This document shows positions 52,971 through 62,060 of a DNA stretch of 64,000 nucleotides, piece after piece. The position numbers and the translations under genes were made by a program. The notes below the pieces were generated by a model. That model ran no database searches and had not been told where the DNA came from. It saw nothing but the letters and a program-made list of their open reading frames with translations. This DNA is from Chitinophaga pinensis (lineage in GTDB: Bacteria > Bacteroidota > Bacteroidia > Chitinophagales > Chitinophagaceae), in contig NZ_VOHS01000002.1 in NCBI RefSeq assembly GCF_007896845.1, positions 186,001 to 250,000 on the forward strand. The letters run 5' to 3'. Positions within the stretch are counted from its first letter, which is position 1, and each line of letters begins with the position of its first letter.

Positions 52971-55900
52971 ATGAAAAGACATCTACTCCTTTTCCTTGCT
53001 GTTACCAGCTTTGCCGGTGCGTATGCACAGACACAGCCTGCAACACAGGTACTGCCTTACCAGCAGTCATTCAATAGCCTGTCGCCAGCCTCCACGACCT
53101 ATCCTGACGGCTGGCAGGGCTGGACTCTTTCCGGCTCTCCTTCCGGCAATTTTAATGTGCTTCCTCCGGCATCAGACAAGGCACTGATCACAGGAGGTGC
53201 ATCCAGTACCACCAATGGTGTGTATAATTACAACGGGAAACTGGGTTTTCTCAATAGCGGAAGTGTGGATAACAGTCTGGTACTGGCCGTAACGACCAGT
53301 GGTCAGACCAATGTGGCTGTGCAATACGATGTAATGACCCTTCGTAACCCTTATGACGGGACCTCCAATACCCGTATTAATGAGGTGACGCTCCAGTACC
53401 GTATTGGCAATACCGGCAACTTCACCAACATTACCGGTATTGAATATCAGAATACAACGACGCAGCAAACCGGGTCGGGCGTGACAACACCGCTGGATTC
53501 TGCCCACAGGACACTGGTACTGCCTTCCCTCTGTGACAATCAGCCGCTGGTACAGTTGCGCTGGGTGAACAGACAGATCAGTGGTGGCGGTTCCCGGCCG
53601 TCTTTCGCTATTGATAATATTCAGGTAGGCAGCGGTGCGGCAGATGTAACACCACCAGTTGCTGACAGCTTATGGCCGGCAAACGGCAGTATTGACGTCT
53701 CACCAGCCGCACAGCCGATTATTATATTTTCGGAACCTGTAAAGGCTGGTAATGGCAGACTGGTTATCCACAACAGTACGACCGGTACAGCGCTGTTTAT
53801 CCCGGCTGATAGCTCAATTGTGTCTTATGCAGCACAGTATGTGACGATTGCAGCCAGTCTGCAAGCGCAGCAACATTATTATATTACGATTGAACCCGGT
53901 GCAGTGCTGGATCTGAGTGATAATGCTTTCGGCGGACTGACCGACACCAGTGCATGGTCGTTTACGACTGGTTTACAGCAGTTGAGTTTCGACTTTAATG
54001 GTTGTGCTACCGGCAATATCTCACAGGGTTTCAAACAATATAGCGTGACTGGCGCACAACGCTGGGACTGCACCACTTTTGGCAGAAACAGTAATGGTAT
54101 ACAGATCAATGGTTATAGTGGCGGTCCGATCGAAAACGAAGACTGGCTTATTTCTCCGGCTTTTGATTTCTCCGGTTTTGACTATCCTTTGCTGAATTTC
54201 TATAGCCGTACCGCATTTTCTGGTCCGTCGCTGCAGCTGAAGGTGTCTACCAACTATGACGGTGTCAGCCATCCAAATACTGCCAACTGGACAACTGTAA
54301 ACGGTCGCTTCCCTGCTTTGCTGTCGGATGCCTGGACACTTTCAGACAGTGTTAATCTGGCTGCCTTTAAACAAGCCGGCGTTTATATCGCCTTTGTATA
54401 TACCTCCTCTCCTGCGACAGGTGCTGCCCGCTGGACATTAGATGATGTATTTATCACAAATAGTCCGGAAGCACCTAAACCTTCGCTGGACCTTAGCAGC
54501 AGCAGCATTGACTTTGATTATGTACCGGCCGGACAATCATCAGCGCCCTTGCCATTTACCTTCCAGGCCAATGACTTCACTAAAACGCTGACAATTACCT
54601 CAACCGGCAACTTTACCATTGCGCCTGACAGTACAGCTGCATTCAGTCATACACTGACTTACCAGCCAGCTGCTTTAAATGCCGGTCCGAAGACCGTATG
54701 GGTAAAATTCCAGCCGACCAGCGCGGATCAGAACTATACCGGCAGCATTACTTTCGCTGCAGATAGCGTAGCACTTCCAACGATCAGACTGTCAGGTACA
54801 TCTCTTCGTTCGCTGAAAGTGGTGAACTGGAATATCGAATGGTTTGGCAGTCCGGTACAGAATCCGGCGAATGACAGTCTGCAACAGGCGAATGTGACCA
54901 CCATCCTCAAAAAAATGGATGCGGACATCTTTGCGCTGGCAGAAGTAGTAGATACTGCCCGTTTCAGAGCGGTAGCCAACCAGATGCCGGGCTATAGTTA
55001 TATTATATCTGACTTTGGTTCTTATGCTGACAGTATAAAGGATGTGGATTATGTATCTGCACAAAAACTGGCCTTCCTGTATAAGACTTCTGTTATCAAA
55101 GGATTGCGCTCTTATGGTGTATTGCGTCAGGGTGGCAGCAGTAATGCCTATTATAACTGGTCTTCCGGTCGTTTCCCTTTCCTGCTGGAAGCGCGGGCTA
55201 AGCTGAACAATGACAGCGCCCTGATCCGTTTTGTATTGTTACATGCCAAAGCGAATACGGGTACTGCTTCAGACAAGATCGAATCATGGAGCAGACGCAG
55301 AAACGGTGCACTGGAACTGAAGGATTCGCTGGATGTGCAGTATCCGACAGCTAATCTGATCGTACTGGGTGATTTTAATGATGCATTTGACAAGACCATT
55401 ACGACTGAGCTGGCGCCTGACACAACCACCTCATATATTGACTTTATCAATGACAGTATTCATTATAAACCGGTAACACTGCCGCTGAGCCTGCAGGGGC
55501 AGCAGTCGACCGCCTCCTTTAACACAGTAATTGACAATGTGCTGATCTCTGATGAGATGGCACTGAGTTATCTGCCGGGATCTGCCCGTGTACGAAAGGA
55601 AGTGGAGACATTGGTAAACAGCTATAGCAGCACGACGACCGACCACTATCCGGTTCAGACCAATTACAATCTGCATGTGCTGGCCCATCCGGTTGCGCTT
55701 GAATTTGCTGCATCGGTGGACACCGGAGATGTTAAACTGACCTGGAGCACGCCTTATGAACTGAATCTCAGAGATTATATTATTCAAAGGTCCAGAAACC
55801 AATCTCAATTTGAATCCGTAGATACTGTGGCCGCGCATGGAACTACGTCACAACCGGTTAGTTATACGACTTATGATACCCGTCCGTGGTTAGGCGTATC

Positions 55901-56234
55901 CTACTACAGACTGAAGATCACGAGTCTGGACGGCAAGGTTAGTTACAGTGAGAATCAGAGAGTTGTGGTAACGGTGCGAGATCTTTTACAGAAACTCTTC
56001 TGGTGTATTTTTGGCAACCAGCTGCAGATGTGGATAGACATGCAGAAGGCTGGTCCGGCACAGTTACAACTTGTTGATATGCAAGGCCGTGTAAGGTATC
56101 AGGGACAAACCATCCTGAACAAAGGCAGAAATATCAAATCACTGGATATCAGTAACTTATCTAACGGTATCTATATTCTTCGCGTAACGAGCGTGGAAGG
56201 TACGCAGGTAAGCAAAATACTTGTTAGCCACTGA
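52971..56234 (+). CDS. Secreted multidomain endonuclease/exonuclease/phosphatase-family protein with type IX sorting tail
   Basis: 1,087 residues from the ATG at 52971 (MKRHLLLFLAVTSFAGAYAQ, signal peptide). Approximate order: jelly-roll (choice-of-anchor J-like) domain 30-225; SbsA-type Ig-like domain 227-335 (TPPVADSLWPANGSIDVSP); second jelly-roll 340-500; Ig-like domain 505-615; endonuclease/exonuclease/phosphatase domain 618-905 (VVNWNIEWFG, DIFALAEVVD, LLHAKAN, IVLGDFNDAF, TTDHYPV); a fibronectin-like segment 910-1000; and a type IX C-terminal sorting domain ending YILRVTSVEGTQVSKILVSH. All hallmark catalytic residues of the nuclease fold are present. Predicted secreted or surface-bound nuclease or phosphatase. 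Confidence 0.88.
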   Translation: MKRHLLLFLAVTSFAGAYAQTQPATQVLPYQQSFNSLSPASTTYPDGWQGWTLSGSPSGNFNVLPPASDKALITGGASSTTNGVYNYNGKLGFLNSGSVDNSLVLAVTTSGQTNVAVQYDVMTLRNPYDGTSNTRINEVTLQYRIGNTGNFTNITGIEYQNTTTQQTGSGVTTPLDSAHRTLVLPSLCDNQPLVQLRWVNRQISGGGSRPSFAIDNIQVGSGAADVTPPVADSLWPANGSIDVSPAAQPIIIFSEPVKAGNGRLVIHNSTTGTALFIPADSSIVSYAAQYVTIAASLQAQQHYYITIEPGAVLDLSDNAFGGLTDTSAWSFTTGLQQLSFDFNGCATGNISQGFKQYSVTGAQRWDCTTFGRNSNGIQINGYSGGPIENEDWLISPAFDFSGFDYPLLNFYSRTAFSGPSLQLKVSTNYDGVSHPNTANWTTVNGRFPALLSDAWTLSDSVNLAAFKQAGVYIAFVYTSSPATGAARWTLDDVFITNSPEAPKPSLDLSSSSIDFDYVPAGQSSAPLPFTFQANDFTKTLTITSTGNFTIAPDSTAAFSHTLTYQPAALNAGPKTVWVKFQPTSADQNYTGSITFAADSVALPTIRLSGTSLRSLKVVNWNIEWFGSPVQNPANDSLQQANVTTILKKMDADIFALAEVVDTARFRAVANQMPGYSYIISDFGSYADSIKDVDYVSAQKLAFLYKTSVIKGLRSYGVLRQGGSSNAYYNWSSGRFPFLLEARAKLNNDSALIRFVLLHAKANTGTASDKIESWSRRRNGALELKDSLDVQYPTANLIVLGDFNDAFDKTITTELAPDTTTSYIDFINDSIHYKPVTLPLSLQGQQSTASFNTVIDNVLISDEMALSYLPGSARVRKEVETLVNSYSSTTTDHYPVQTNYNLHVLAHPVALEFAASVDTGDVKLTWSTPYELNLRDYIIQRSRNQSQFESVDTVAAHGTTSQPVSYTTYDTRPWLGVSYYRLKITSLDGKVSYSENQRVVVTVRDLLQKLFWCIFGNQLQMWIDMQKAGPAQLQLVDMQGRVRYQGQTILNKGRNIKSLDISNLSNGIYILRVTSVEGTQVSKILVSH

Positions 56235-56263
56235 TCTTTTTTGAAGAAACCTTGAACGATCCG

Positions 56264-56297
56264 GCCGCTCTGTTCACCACAGAGCGGCCTTTTTATT
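56264..56297 (+). terminator. Terminator after the secreted nuclease gene
   Basis: Perfect 10-bp stem GGCCGCTCTG (56264-56273) / CAGAGCGGCC (56281-56290), then TTTTTATTT. Confidence 0.92.
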
Positions 56298-56327
56298 TGC
56301 TGGTGTCAGCAATTTAAGTATCTTTGC
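56297..56327 (+). promoter_or_regulatory. Promoter of the rpsF-rpsR-rplI operon
   Basis: TTTG (56297-56300), 19-nt spacer, TATCTTTG (56320-56327): a near-perfect Bacteroidota promoter, about 38 nt before the rpsF ATG. It starts in the T-tract of the preceding terminator. Confidence 0.8.
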
Positions 56328-56365
56328 ACTCCTAATTTTTTCAAACAATTAAAAACAGGGAAATT

Positions 56366-56716
56366 ATGAACTACGAATTGATGGTGATCTTTACCCCTGT
56401 GCTGTCTGAGGAAGACTACAAAGCTGCTCAGAAAAAATTCGCTGATTTCATTAAAGAGAATGGCGGAGAAGTAACGCACGAAAATCCCTGGGGATTAAGA
56501 TCACTGGCGTACCCAATCCAGAAGAAAACCACGGGCATGTACCTGGTACTGGAGTACAGCGCGCCATCCGACCTCAATGAGAAGCTGAAAATTCAGCTGA
56601 ACCGTGATGAGAATGTACTTCGTCACATGACTACAGCATTAGACAAATATGCTGTTCAGTACAACAACCGTAAGAGAAATGGCGTAAACGCTGATTCTAA
56701 AACCGCAGAAGCTTAA
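56366..56716 (+). CDS. rpsF: 30S ribosomal protein bS6
   Basis: Ribosomal small-subunit protein that pairs with bS18. 116 residues. Starts [40 protein letters not shown] is the signature region; the C-terminus carries a short charged extension. 4 nt before rpsR. Confidence 0.97.
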   Translation: MNYELMVIFTPVLSEEDYKAAQKKFADFIKENGGEVTHENPWGLRSLAYPIQKKTTGMYLVLEYSAPSDLNEKLKIQLNRDENVLRHMTTALDKYAVQYNNRKRNGVNADSKTAEA

Positions 56717-56720
56717 AATT

Positions 56721-56987
56721 ATGGCAGTAAAACAAGAAATTAAGTATTTAACGGCCGTAAAGACTGAGAAGCGCGCAAAGAAATATTGCCGTTTCAAGAA
56801 GTTAGGCATCCGGTATGTAGATTACAAAGACGCTGAGTTCCTGAAGAAATTCCTGAACGATCAGGGTAAAATGTTACCTCGTCGTATCTCCGGTAACTCT
56901 CTGAAATTCCAGCGTAAAGTAGCGCAGGCTATTAAGAAAGCCCGTCAAATGGCTTTGTTACCTTACGTTACTGACCTTTTAAAATAA
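56721..56987 (+). CDS. rpsR: 30S ribosomal protein bS18
   Basis: 88 residues, basic. [23 protein letters not shown] and [19 protein letters not shown] are typical of bS18; the first Cys is a single residue, not a zinc site. Between rpsF and rplI, as in most bacteria. Confidence 0.97.
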   Translation: MAVKQEIKYLTAVKTEKRAKKYCRFKKLGIRYVDYKDAEFLKKFLNDQGKMLPRRISGNSLKFQRKVAQAIKKARQMALLPYVTDLLK

Positions 56988-57048
56988 ACAAACCACCTAG
57001 GTTTCCGGTGTAAGCCGGGTAATTAAAGGTCCTTAAAACTAATTAACA

Positions 57049-57495
57049 ATGCAAGTAATCTTAATACAAGACGTAGATAACCTGGGCCAGAAAAATGAGC
57101 TGGCTACCGTTAAAAACGGTTACGCCAGGAATTTTCTGATCCCGCAGAAATTTGCGGTAGAAGCTAGCCCTTCTAACCTGAAGCAACTCCAGGAGCGCCT
57201 GAAAGTGCAGAAAGTAAAAGAAGAGAAAATGTTAGCTGAAATCGCCAAAGTAGTGGAAGTGCTGAAAGCAGGTCCCGTTAAAATTGGCGCTAAAACCGGT
57301 ACTTCCGGTAAGATTTTCGGTAGCGTAACTGGTGTGCAGATTGCACGTGCTATTAAAGAGCAGAAAGGTTACGAAATCGATCGTCGCCGCATCCACATCC
57401 TGGATGATGTAAAAGAATTAGGCACTTACAAAGCGAAACTGGATTTCGGTAAAGGCAATGAAGCTGAACTGGAATTCGAAGTTGTGGCTGAATAA
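57049..57495 (+). CDS. rplI: 50S ribosomal protein bL9
   Basis: 148 residues. N-terminal domain MQVILIQDVDNLGQKNELA with the conserved VKNGYARNFLIPQKFAV, a central helix (KQLQERLKVQKVKEEK), and the C-terminal rRNA-binding domain (GKIFGSVTGVQIARAIKEQ). Last gene of the operon, with a terminator 22 nt later. Confidence 0.97.
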   Translation: MQVILIQDVDNLGQKNELATVKNGYARNFLIPQKFAVEASPSNLKQLQERLKVQKVKEEKMLAEIAKVVEVLKAGPVKIGAKTGTSGKIFGSVTGVQIARAIKEQKGYEIDRRRIHILDDVKELGTYKAKLDFGKGNEAELEFEVVAE

Positions 57496-57517
57496 GACTC
57501 ACATATTCTTCAAAAAG

Positions 57518-57553
57518 TCCCGTCTCATTTTAAATGAGGCGGGATTTTTTTAT
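57518..57553 (+). terminator. Terminator of the rpsF-rpsR-rplI operon
   Basis: 13-bp stem TCCCGTCTCATTT (57518-57530) / AAATGAGGCGGGA (57532-57544) with one G-T pair, followed by TTTTTTT. Confidence 0.92.
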
Positions 57554-57562
57554 GTAGTTACC

Positions 57563-57570
57563 TATCTTTG
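57563..57570 (+). promoter_or_regulatory. -7 promoter element of the lipoprotein gene
   Basis: TATCTTTG ends 8 nt before the ATG at 57579, again implying an extremely short leader. A -33 partner is unclear. Confidence 0.48.
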
Positions 57571-57578
57571 TACTGTCT

Positions 57579-58319
57579 ATGAAAACGTATTTATCTCTAT
57601 TCCTAGCTGCAGGTATCCTATTCTCCTGCAATGAAAGCACAGAAATAAGCGACTCCGTACGCGATACTGCTCATATAGAAGAACCTCCTGTTACCGGGAG
57701 GGTACTACGCGACACAGATACCTTCAGCGTAGGTAATAAACATTTCAGTATACAGCCGCTTGCGCAGTCCTCATTTGATAAACTGGCTACTCCTGACTAT
57801 GACAGTACAGAAGAGAGTCAGATCGCAAAAGACCGTGCACATGTCAAACGTCAGGGTGATTCCCTTTATATCACGCTGAACAATGGTCAGACTACACTGA
57901 TTGCGAATAATACCCGTGATGCAGACGACAGCAAATACGCCAACTATTTCTACGCGGGCTATATTCCTGCCATCCACCAATACCTTGTATTTGGCGGTTA
58001 CTACGAGTCCAGCGATTATCTGCTGATCAATGCTGACAATGGCACGGTTACCCATGTATGGGGTATTCCTGTCATCTCTCCCGACCATAAGTATATTATC
58101 TGTCCTTCTGTTGATCTGGTGGCAGGCTTTAATAGCAATGGTTTTCAGCTCTTCTCCTATGCTAATAATACACTGACGCAGGAAGGCGAAGTAGAGTTCA
58201 GCAAATGGGGCCCCGGCCAGATGAAATGGCTGGACAATCAGAGTATTGAAGCAGAATACATCGTATTGGACGATGATATGAATGAAAAGCCCAAACCAGT
58301 GAAACTGGTAATCAGATAA
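57579..58319 (+). CDS. Hypothetical lipoprotein
   Basis: 246 residues. Lipoprotein signal (FLAAGILFSCNES; Cys about 17), a low-complexity acidic linker, then a domain rich in aromatic residues and Asp (YANYFYAGYIPAIHQYLVFGG). Sequence such as VISPDHKYIICPS and MKWLDNQSIEAEYIV hints at a beta-propeller-like or WD-type outer-membrane/periplasmic protein. No family recognised. Convergent with the alpha/beta hydrolase gene, with only 6 nt between the stops. Confidence 0.7.
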   Translation: MKTYLSLFLAAGILFSCNESTEISDSVRDTAHIEEPPVTGRVLRDTDTFSVGNKHFSIQPLAQSSFDKLATPDYDSTEESQIAKDRAHVKRQGDSLYITLNNGQTTLIANNTRDADDSKYANYFYAGYIPAIHQYLVFGGYYESSDYLLINADNGTVTHVWGIPVISPDHKYIICPSVDLVAGFNSNGFQLFSYANNTLTQEGEVEFSKWGPGQMKWLDNQSIEAEYIVLDDDMNEKPKPVKLVIR

Positions 58320-58325
58320 GGGTGG

Positions 58326-59213
58326 TTACTTCGTATACTTTGCAATAAAATCAAACATCTTCTCTGCAGCGTCAACTATCTTGTCGGCCGGTATTGCATG
58401 CCCGCCGCGGAAACTGTATAGTTCATGTATGACGCCCGCTTTCTTCAGTACGCTGTCCATCGCGACTGCCTGTGAATAACGTGCAAGTGTATCTTCGGTA
58501 CCATGTATCAGCAAGGTAGGTGGCGTTTTTTCATTGACATACAACAGAGGACTGGAAGTACGGTATAAATCTGTCCGCTGCCCCGGGGTTCCTCCTAATA
58601 CTGCTGCTGCCAGTTGGGGTACACCTGCGCTGCCTTCATCATAAAAGCGTTGCATGTCATACACACCCAATAAATAGACTGCCGCTTTGATATACCCTTT
58701 CTCATTGTGTTTATTTGCCTGTAATGCTGCCAGATGAGCGCCGGCACTGGTACCGATTATACCGGTAGCCCGGGAAATATGAAAGCTGTCGGCCATTTTC
58801 CAGACATATTGCAATGCAGTATTGACATCTTCTTCTGCAGCGGGGAACGTGTTTTTCCCATCTTTCACGAGGCGGTAATTCAGATTCACATAGGCATACT
58901 TTGCATCCCGGCTCTTCATATTGTCAATATGTGGGGTATAATCCCGCTTATCGCTTCCCATCCATCCACCACCATGCACAAACACCATGATATGCGTGAT
59001 GGCAGGATCCCTGCCGGCGGGCAGATAGATGTCCATGACCTGTAGCGAGTCTTTTCCGTAATGTTCATTCAATAATTCCATGGCAGGTAATGCAGTCGCT
59101 GTGTCCCGTGCAGCTGAGCCCAGTTTGGTACAGGCAAACGTCATCAGGGAAAATATAGATAAAAACAATGCAGGACCGGATATACGGCATACGGTAACAG
59201 ATGAGACAGGCAT
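58326..59213 (-). CDS. Alpha/beta hydrolase (HSL/BD-FAE-like), probable lipoprotein
   Basis: 295 residues. N-terminal lipoprotein-like signal (MTFACTK, Cys28), then a hydrolase fold with oxyanion motif HGGGWMGSD (about 80-88), nucleophile Ser156 in GTSAGAHLA, acid Asp241 in IHGTEDTLA and His272 in RGGHAIP. This is the pattern of esterase/lipase enzymes related to BD-FAE and carboxylesterases, frequently acting on acetyl or feruloyl groups of polysaccharides. Substrate not determinable. Confidence 0.87.
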   Translation of the reverse strand: MPVSSVTVCRISGPALFLSIFSLMTFACTKLGSAARDTATALPAMELLNEHYGKDSLQVMDIYLPAGRDPAITHIMVFVHGGGWMGSDKRDYTPHIDNMKSRDAKYAYVNLNYRLVKDGKNTFPAAEEDVNTALQYVWKMADSFHISRATGIIGTSAGAHLAALQANKHNEKGYIKAAVYLLGVYDMQRFYDEGSAGVPQLAAAVLGGTPGQRTDLYRTSSPLLYVNEKTPPTLLIHGTEDTLARYSQAVAMDSVLKKAGVIHELYSFRGGHAIPADKIVDAAEKMFDFIAKYTK

Positions 59214-59302
59214 ATTCTTTGGGGATTATGATGAGATATACGTAAATCGGTTAGCAGCAGGATGCAGCAAAAATCTTACCTTCCTGCTAAGAATCCACAT
59301 AC

Positions 59303-59695
59303 ATGAAAAATGTACTATTGTTTTCCCTTTTGCTGGTCTCCGGCCTGAGCTTTATGCCAGCTGCTACACAGGCACAGATGCAGCAGGGCCCTCTTTCCAA
59401 CATAGAAGGAAATGCAAAATCTATTACCAGTAAACTGAAAAGTGCATTGTCCCTGACAGATGTGCAGCAACCAAAGATACAGGACGCCGTAATGAACTTT
59501 CTGGAGCAGCGCGCTACTATCCTGTCGCTGAATAATAGCAATCCGAAGGCTTACAGTACGAAATTAAAGGGGTATCAGACGAGCTTTCAGCGCAAATTGA
59601 AGCACACACTTACGCCGGAACAATTCACTGGCTTCCTGGAGCTGAAACCAGTGAATAATGACATGACCAATGTCCTGTCACAATTATATTATTAG
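59303..59695 (+). CDS. Small secreted helical hypothetical protein
   Basis: 130 residues. Signal peptide MKNVLLFSLLLVSGLSFMPA ending ATQAQ; the mature part is a helical bundle with SALSLTDVQQPKIQDAVMNF and LTPEQFTGFLEL, resembling the LTxxQ-type periplasmic stress proteins (Spy/CpxP-like) only in general pattern. Function unknown. The stop lies 3 nt before the convergent dipeptidase stop. Confidence 0.65.
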   Translation: MKNVLLFSLLLVSGLSFMPAATQAQMQQGPLSNIEGNAKSITSKLKSALSLTDVQQPKIQDAVMNFLEQRATILSLNNSNPKAYSTKLKGYQTSFQRKLKHTLTPEQFTGFLELKPVNNDMTNVLSQLYY

Positions 59696-59698
59696 CCA

Positions 59699-60769
59699 TT
59701 AGCTCCAGGCCTTACGCAGGAATCTCAGCCAGTTTCCGTGCATAATATTGTCAATATCTTCCTTTGAATATCCTCTCTTTGCAAACAAAGCCGGGATCTT
59801 CTGCAGATCGGCAATTGTTTCCAGATCATAGGGACTCTGTTCTTTACCAAAAGCGCCATCCAGATCTGACCCGATACCCACGTGCAGAGCATTACCTGCC
59901 AGTTGACAGATATGATCCATATGGTCTACCAGCACATCCAGCGAAGCGCCCATACCTTTCGGATCGGACACTCCTCTTACCCATCCGGGTACCATCATCC
60001 ACGCATCCATCGCACCGCCGATAACTGCGCCACGACTGATCAGTTCCTGCAGCTGTTCATCAGAGAACTGTCTGTTATGATTCACCAATGCGCGCACGTT
60101 ATTGTGGCTTGCCCATACATGTCCGTGAAAATGATCCATGGCTTCCCAGAAACTATCATCACAAAGATGTGTGGCATCCAGAATGATATTCAGGCGTTCC
60201 ATTTCCTTCAGCAATGCCTGTCCTTTCTCACCCATAAAACCAGTTGCATCAGTTCCCTGTGCATAACGTCCCGGACCGTAGTGAGCAGGTCCTACTGCGC
60301 GTAAACCATTATCATAAGCGCGTTGCAGATAATTAAGGTCAACGATGGAATCAGCCCCTTCCAGACTCAGGATATAACCGATCGGTTTATTGGTGTTGGG
60401 AGTACCGTCATTCCAAAGCGCGAGGTGTTTTTCCAAAGCGGCCAGATTGGTGATCTGTGTCATCTCTCCGGCATCTTCCATGGCTTTATACCACGCGAGC
60501 TGCCCTTGCGTCTGAGCCCATGCCTGCTCAGGAGAATACCATCCCGGCAGGTGATTATCAGGCGCTACAAATCTGGCGATCTGTGTTGCCACCACCAGTC
60601 CGATATTTCCTTCCCTTAATTGTGGAAAGGATACCACGCCTTTCGCACGGTCAGGCTTATCGGTCATTCCTTCTTCGCGCTTCCTGATATCGTTAACCGG
60701 CAGGCGCAGGTTACGATTCCACTCCATCGCATTCATGCTCAGATCAAGATGCGCATCTACTATAAACAT
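59699..60769 (-). CDS. Membrane dipeptidase-like protein (peptidase family M19)
   Basis: Zinc-dependent dipeptidase fold. 356 residues from the ATG at 60769 (MFIVDAHLDLSMNAMEW), not from the start 21 codons upstream. Metal ligands His7 and Asp9 (DAHLDL), the bridging Glu in ILSLEGADSI, later His residues (DATHLCDDSF, WASHNNVRAL), and GIGSDLDGAFG. M19 members often act on dipeptides containing D-amino acids. No signal peptide, so probably cytoplasmic. 20 nt downstream of the D-threonine-aldolase-like gene. Confidence 0.92.
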   Translation of the reverse strand: MFIVDAHLDLSMNAMEWNRNLRLPVNDIRKREEGMTDKPDRAKGVVSFPQLREGNIGLVVATQIARFVAPDNHLPGWYSPEQAWAQTQGQLAWYKAMEDAGEMTQITNLAALEKHLALWNDGTPNTNKPIGYILSLEGADSIVDLNYLQRAYDNGLRAVGPAHYGPGRYAQGTDATGFMGEKGQALLKEMERLNIILDATHLCDDSFWEAMDHFHGHVWASHNNVRALVNHNRQFSDEQLQELISRGAVIGGAMDAWMMVPGWVRGVSDPKGMGASLDVLVDHMDHICQLAGNALHVGIGSDLDGAFGKEQSPYDLETIADLQKIPALFAKRGYSKEDIDNIMHGNWLRFLRKAWS

Positions 60770-60789
60770 GTGAGTATTTTTTTGATAAG

Positions 60790-61896
60790 TTAGATCATGA
60801 TCTTTCTGTCTCTCGCTATCACTTTCCACCATGCTACACAGTTATTGTTTTCTACGACGCCAACACGTTCATGCAGTGCGACAGTCGGACAGATATGCAT
60901 GGGTATTCCATACAGGACTGTTCCCACCGGATATAGCGAGGTATCAGGAACCTTTACCACCATATGTTCTTCGCTGTGGCCCAGCAGTTCAGCATCGGGC
61001 GCATTCAGAAAGTAAATACGGGGTTGCGGATTCTCGGAAGCTACTGCCTTATGTCCCAGATCAACACAGATATGTTTAGCATCTATCACTGAGATCACCC
61101 GTGTGATAACGGCAGCGGCAAAATCAAAATGTTGTTCGGGATGCAGCTTATGATATCCCCAATCCTGAAAAATAAATGTTCCCGGACTGCATTCCACACC
61201 CGGACGTTCTGCATGTATTGCATAGGTCGGCGTACCTCCTGCGATGATCTGCGGAGCAGGAGCGCCGGCTTCCGTGATAGCGGCGGCTAATGCAATGACA
61301 GGTGCAAATCCGGCATTACACTTTTCTCTGCGCAACTCAAACTCTGTATCGTGGAGATGTCCGTCGTATGCGTGTAAGCCAACCGGTGTAATACCCGGCA
61401 AATGCAGCAGTTCCTGATAGAGATCCTGTGCTTCAGTACCCGGTCCCGGTTCGATCCCCGTCCTGTTCATCCCAACATTGAGATCAAGATAAACCGGGAG
61501 ATTACGCTGTGCTGTGGCGAATGTGGCCGCTATAGCGATTGCAGACGCACTATTATCCACAAGACAGGCATATTTCGTGTCCGGATATTGCTCTACTATC
61601 TGCAATAAGCGGTCAACTTTCGGTCCTACAGGCTGATAAGCCAGCAATACATCGCCGGCGCCTGCCAGACCAAGCATTTCTGCTTCAGCAATAGTGGCAC
61701 ATTTGAACTTGTTAATGCCTTCTCCCTGCAGCAACTGCACGGCTTCTATCATCTTACTGGTCTTGATGTGCGGGCGCAGGCGCTGTACATCTCCGACAGT
61801 TTGTTTCAGTAAGCGGATATTCTCCAGCATACGCTCAGGATACACAAGCACAGCGGGTGTATCGATGGTGTTGATATTGTGTAGTTCGTACCACAT
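60790..61896 (-). CDS. D-threonine aldolase-like PLP enzyme (alanine-racemase N-terminal fold)
   Basis: PLP fold type III enzyme, 368 residues from ATG 61896 (an ATG four codons upstream is also possible). PLP lysine Lys45 in RPHIKTSKM; GTPTYAIH substrate-binding loop; a D-TA-like divalent-metal motif MHICPTVALHERV near the C-terminus. Enzymes of this type act on D-beta-hydroxy amino acids or as dehydratases. Sits between ridA and the dipeptidase gene. Confidence 0.88.
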   Translation of the reverse strand: MWYELHNINTIDTPAVLVYPERMLENIRLLKQTVGDVQRLRPHIKTSKMIEAVQLLQGEGINKFKCATIAEAEMLGLAGAGDVLLAYQPVGPKVDRLLQIVEQYPDTKYACLVDNSASAIAIAATFATAQRNLPVYLDLNVGMNRTGIEPGPGTEAQDLYQELLHLPGITPVGLHAYDGHLHDTEFELRREKCNAGFAPVIALAAAITEAGAPAPQIIAGGTPTYAIHAERPGVECSPGTFIFQDWGYHKLHPEQHFDFAAAVITRVISVIDAKHICVDLGHKAVASENPQPRIYFLNAPDAELLGHSEEHMVVKVPDTSLYPVGTVLYGIPMHICPTVALHERVGVVENNNCVAWWKVIARDRKIMI

Positions 61897-61920
61897 ACTT
61901 TTATACAATTAGCAATTAAG

Positions 61921-62042
61921 AATCAGGAATTAAGAATTGGTCAGCTCCAATCTGTCACAGGTAAGACGCAGGAAATATGCCATACTAACTGCGTCAGTTA
62001 TGCACTATACAGACTATTGAAGTCAATGCATAATTCCTGATT
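61921..62042. repeat. AATCAGGAATT-family inverted repeat, copy 3
   Basis: Perfect 12-bp arms AATCAGGAATTA (61921-61932) and TAATTCCTGATT (62031-62042) with a 98-nt loop. It begins 18 nt after the ridA stop on the minus strand; copies 1 and 2 are similarly close to the stops of fabD and scoB. Confidence 0.78.
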
Positions 62043-62060
62043 TTTAACACTTAATTTTTC

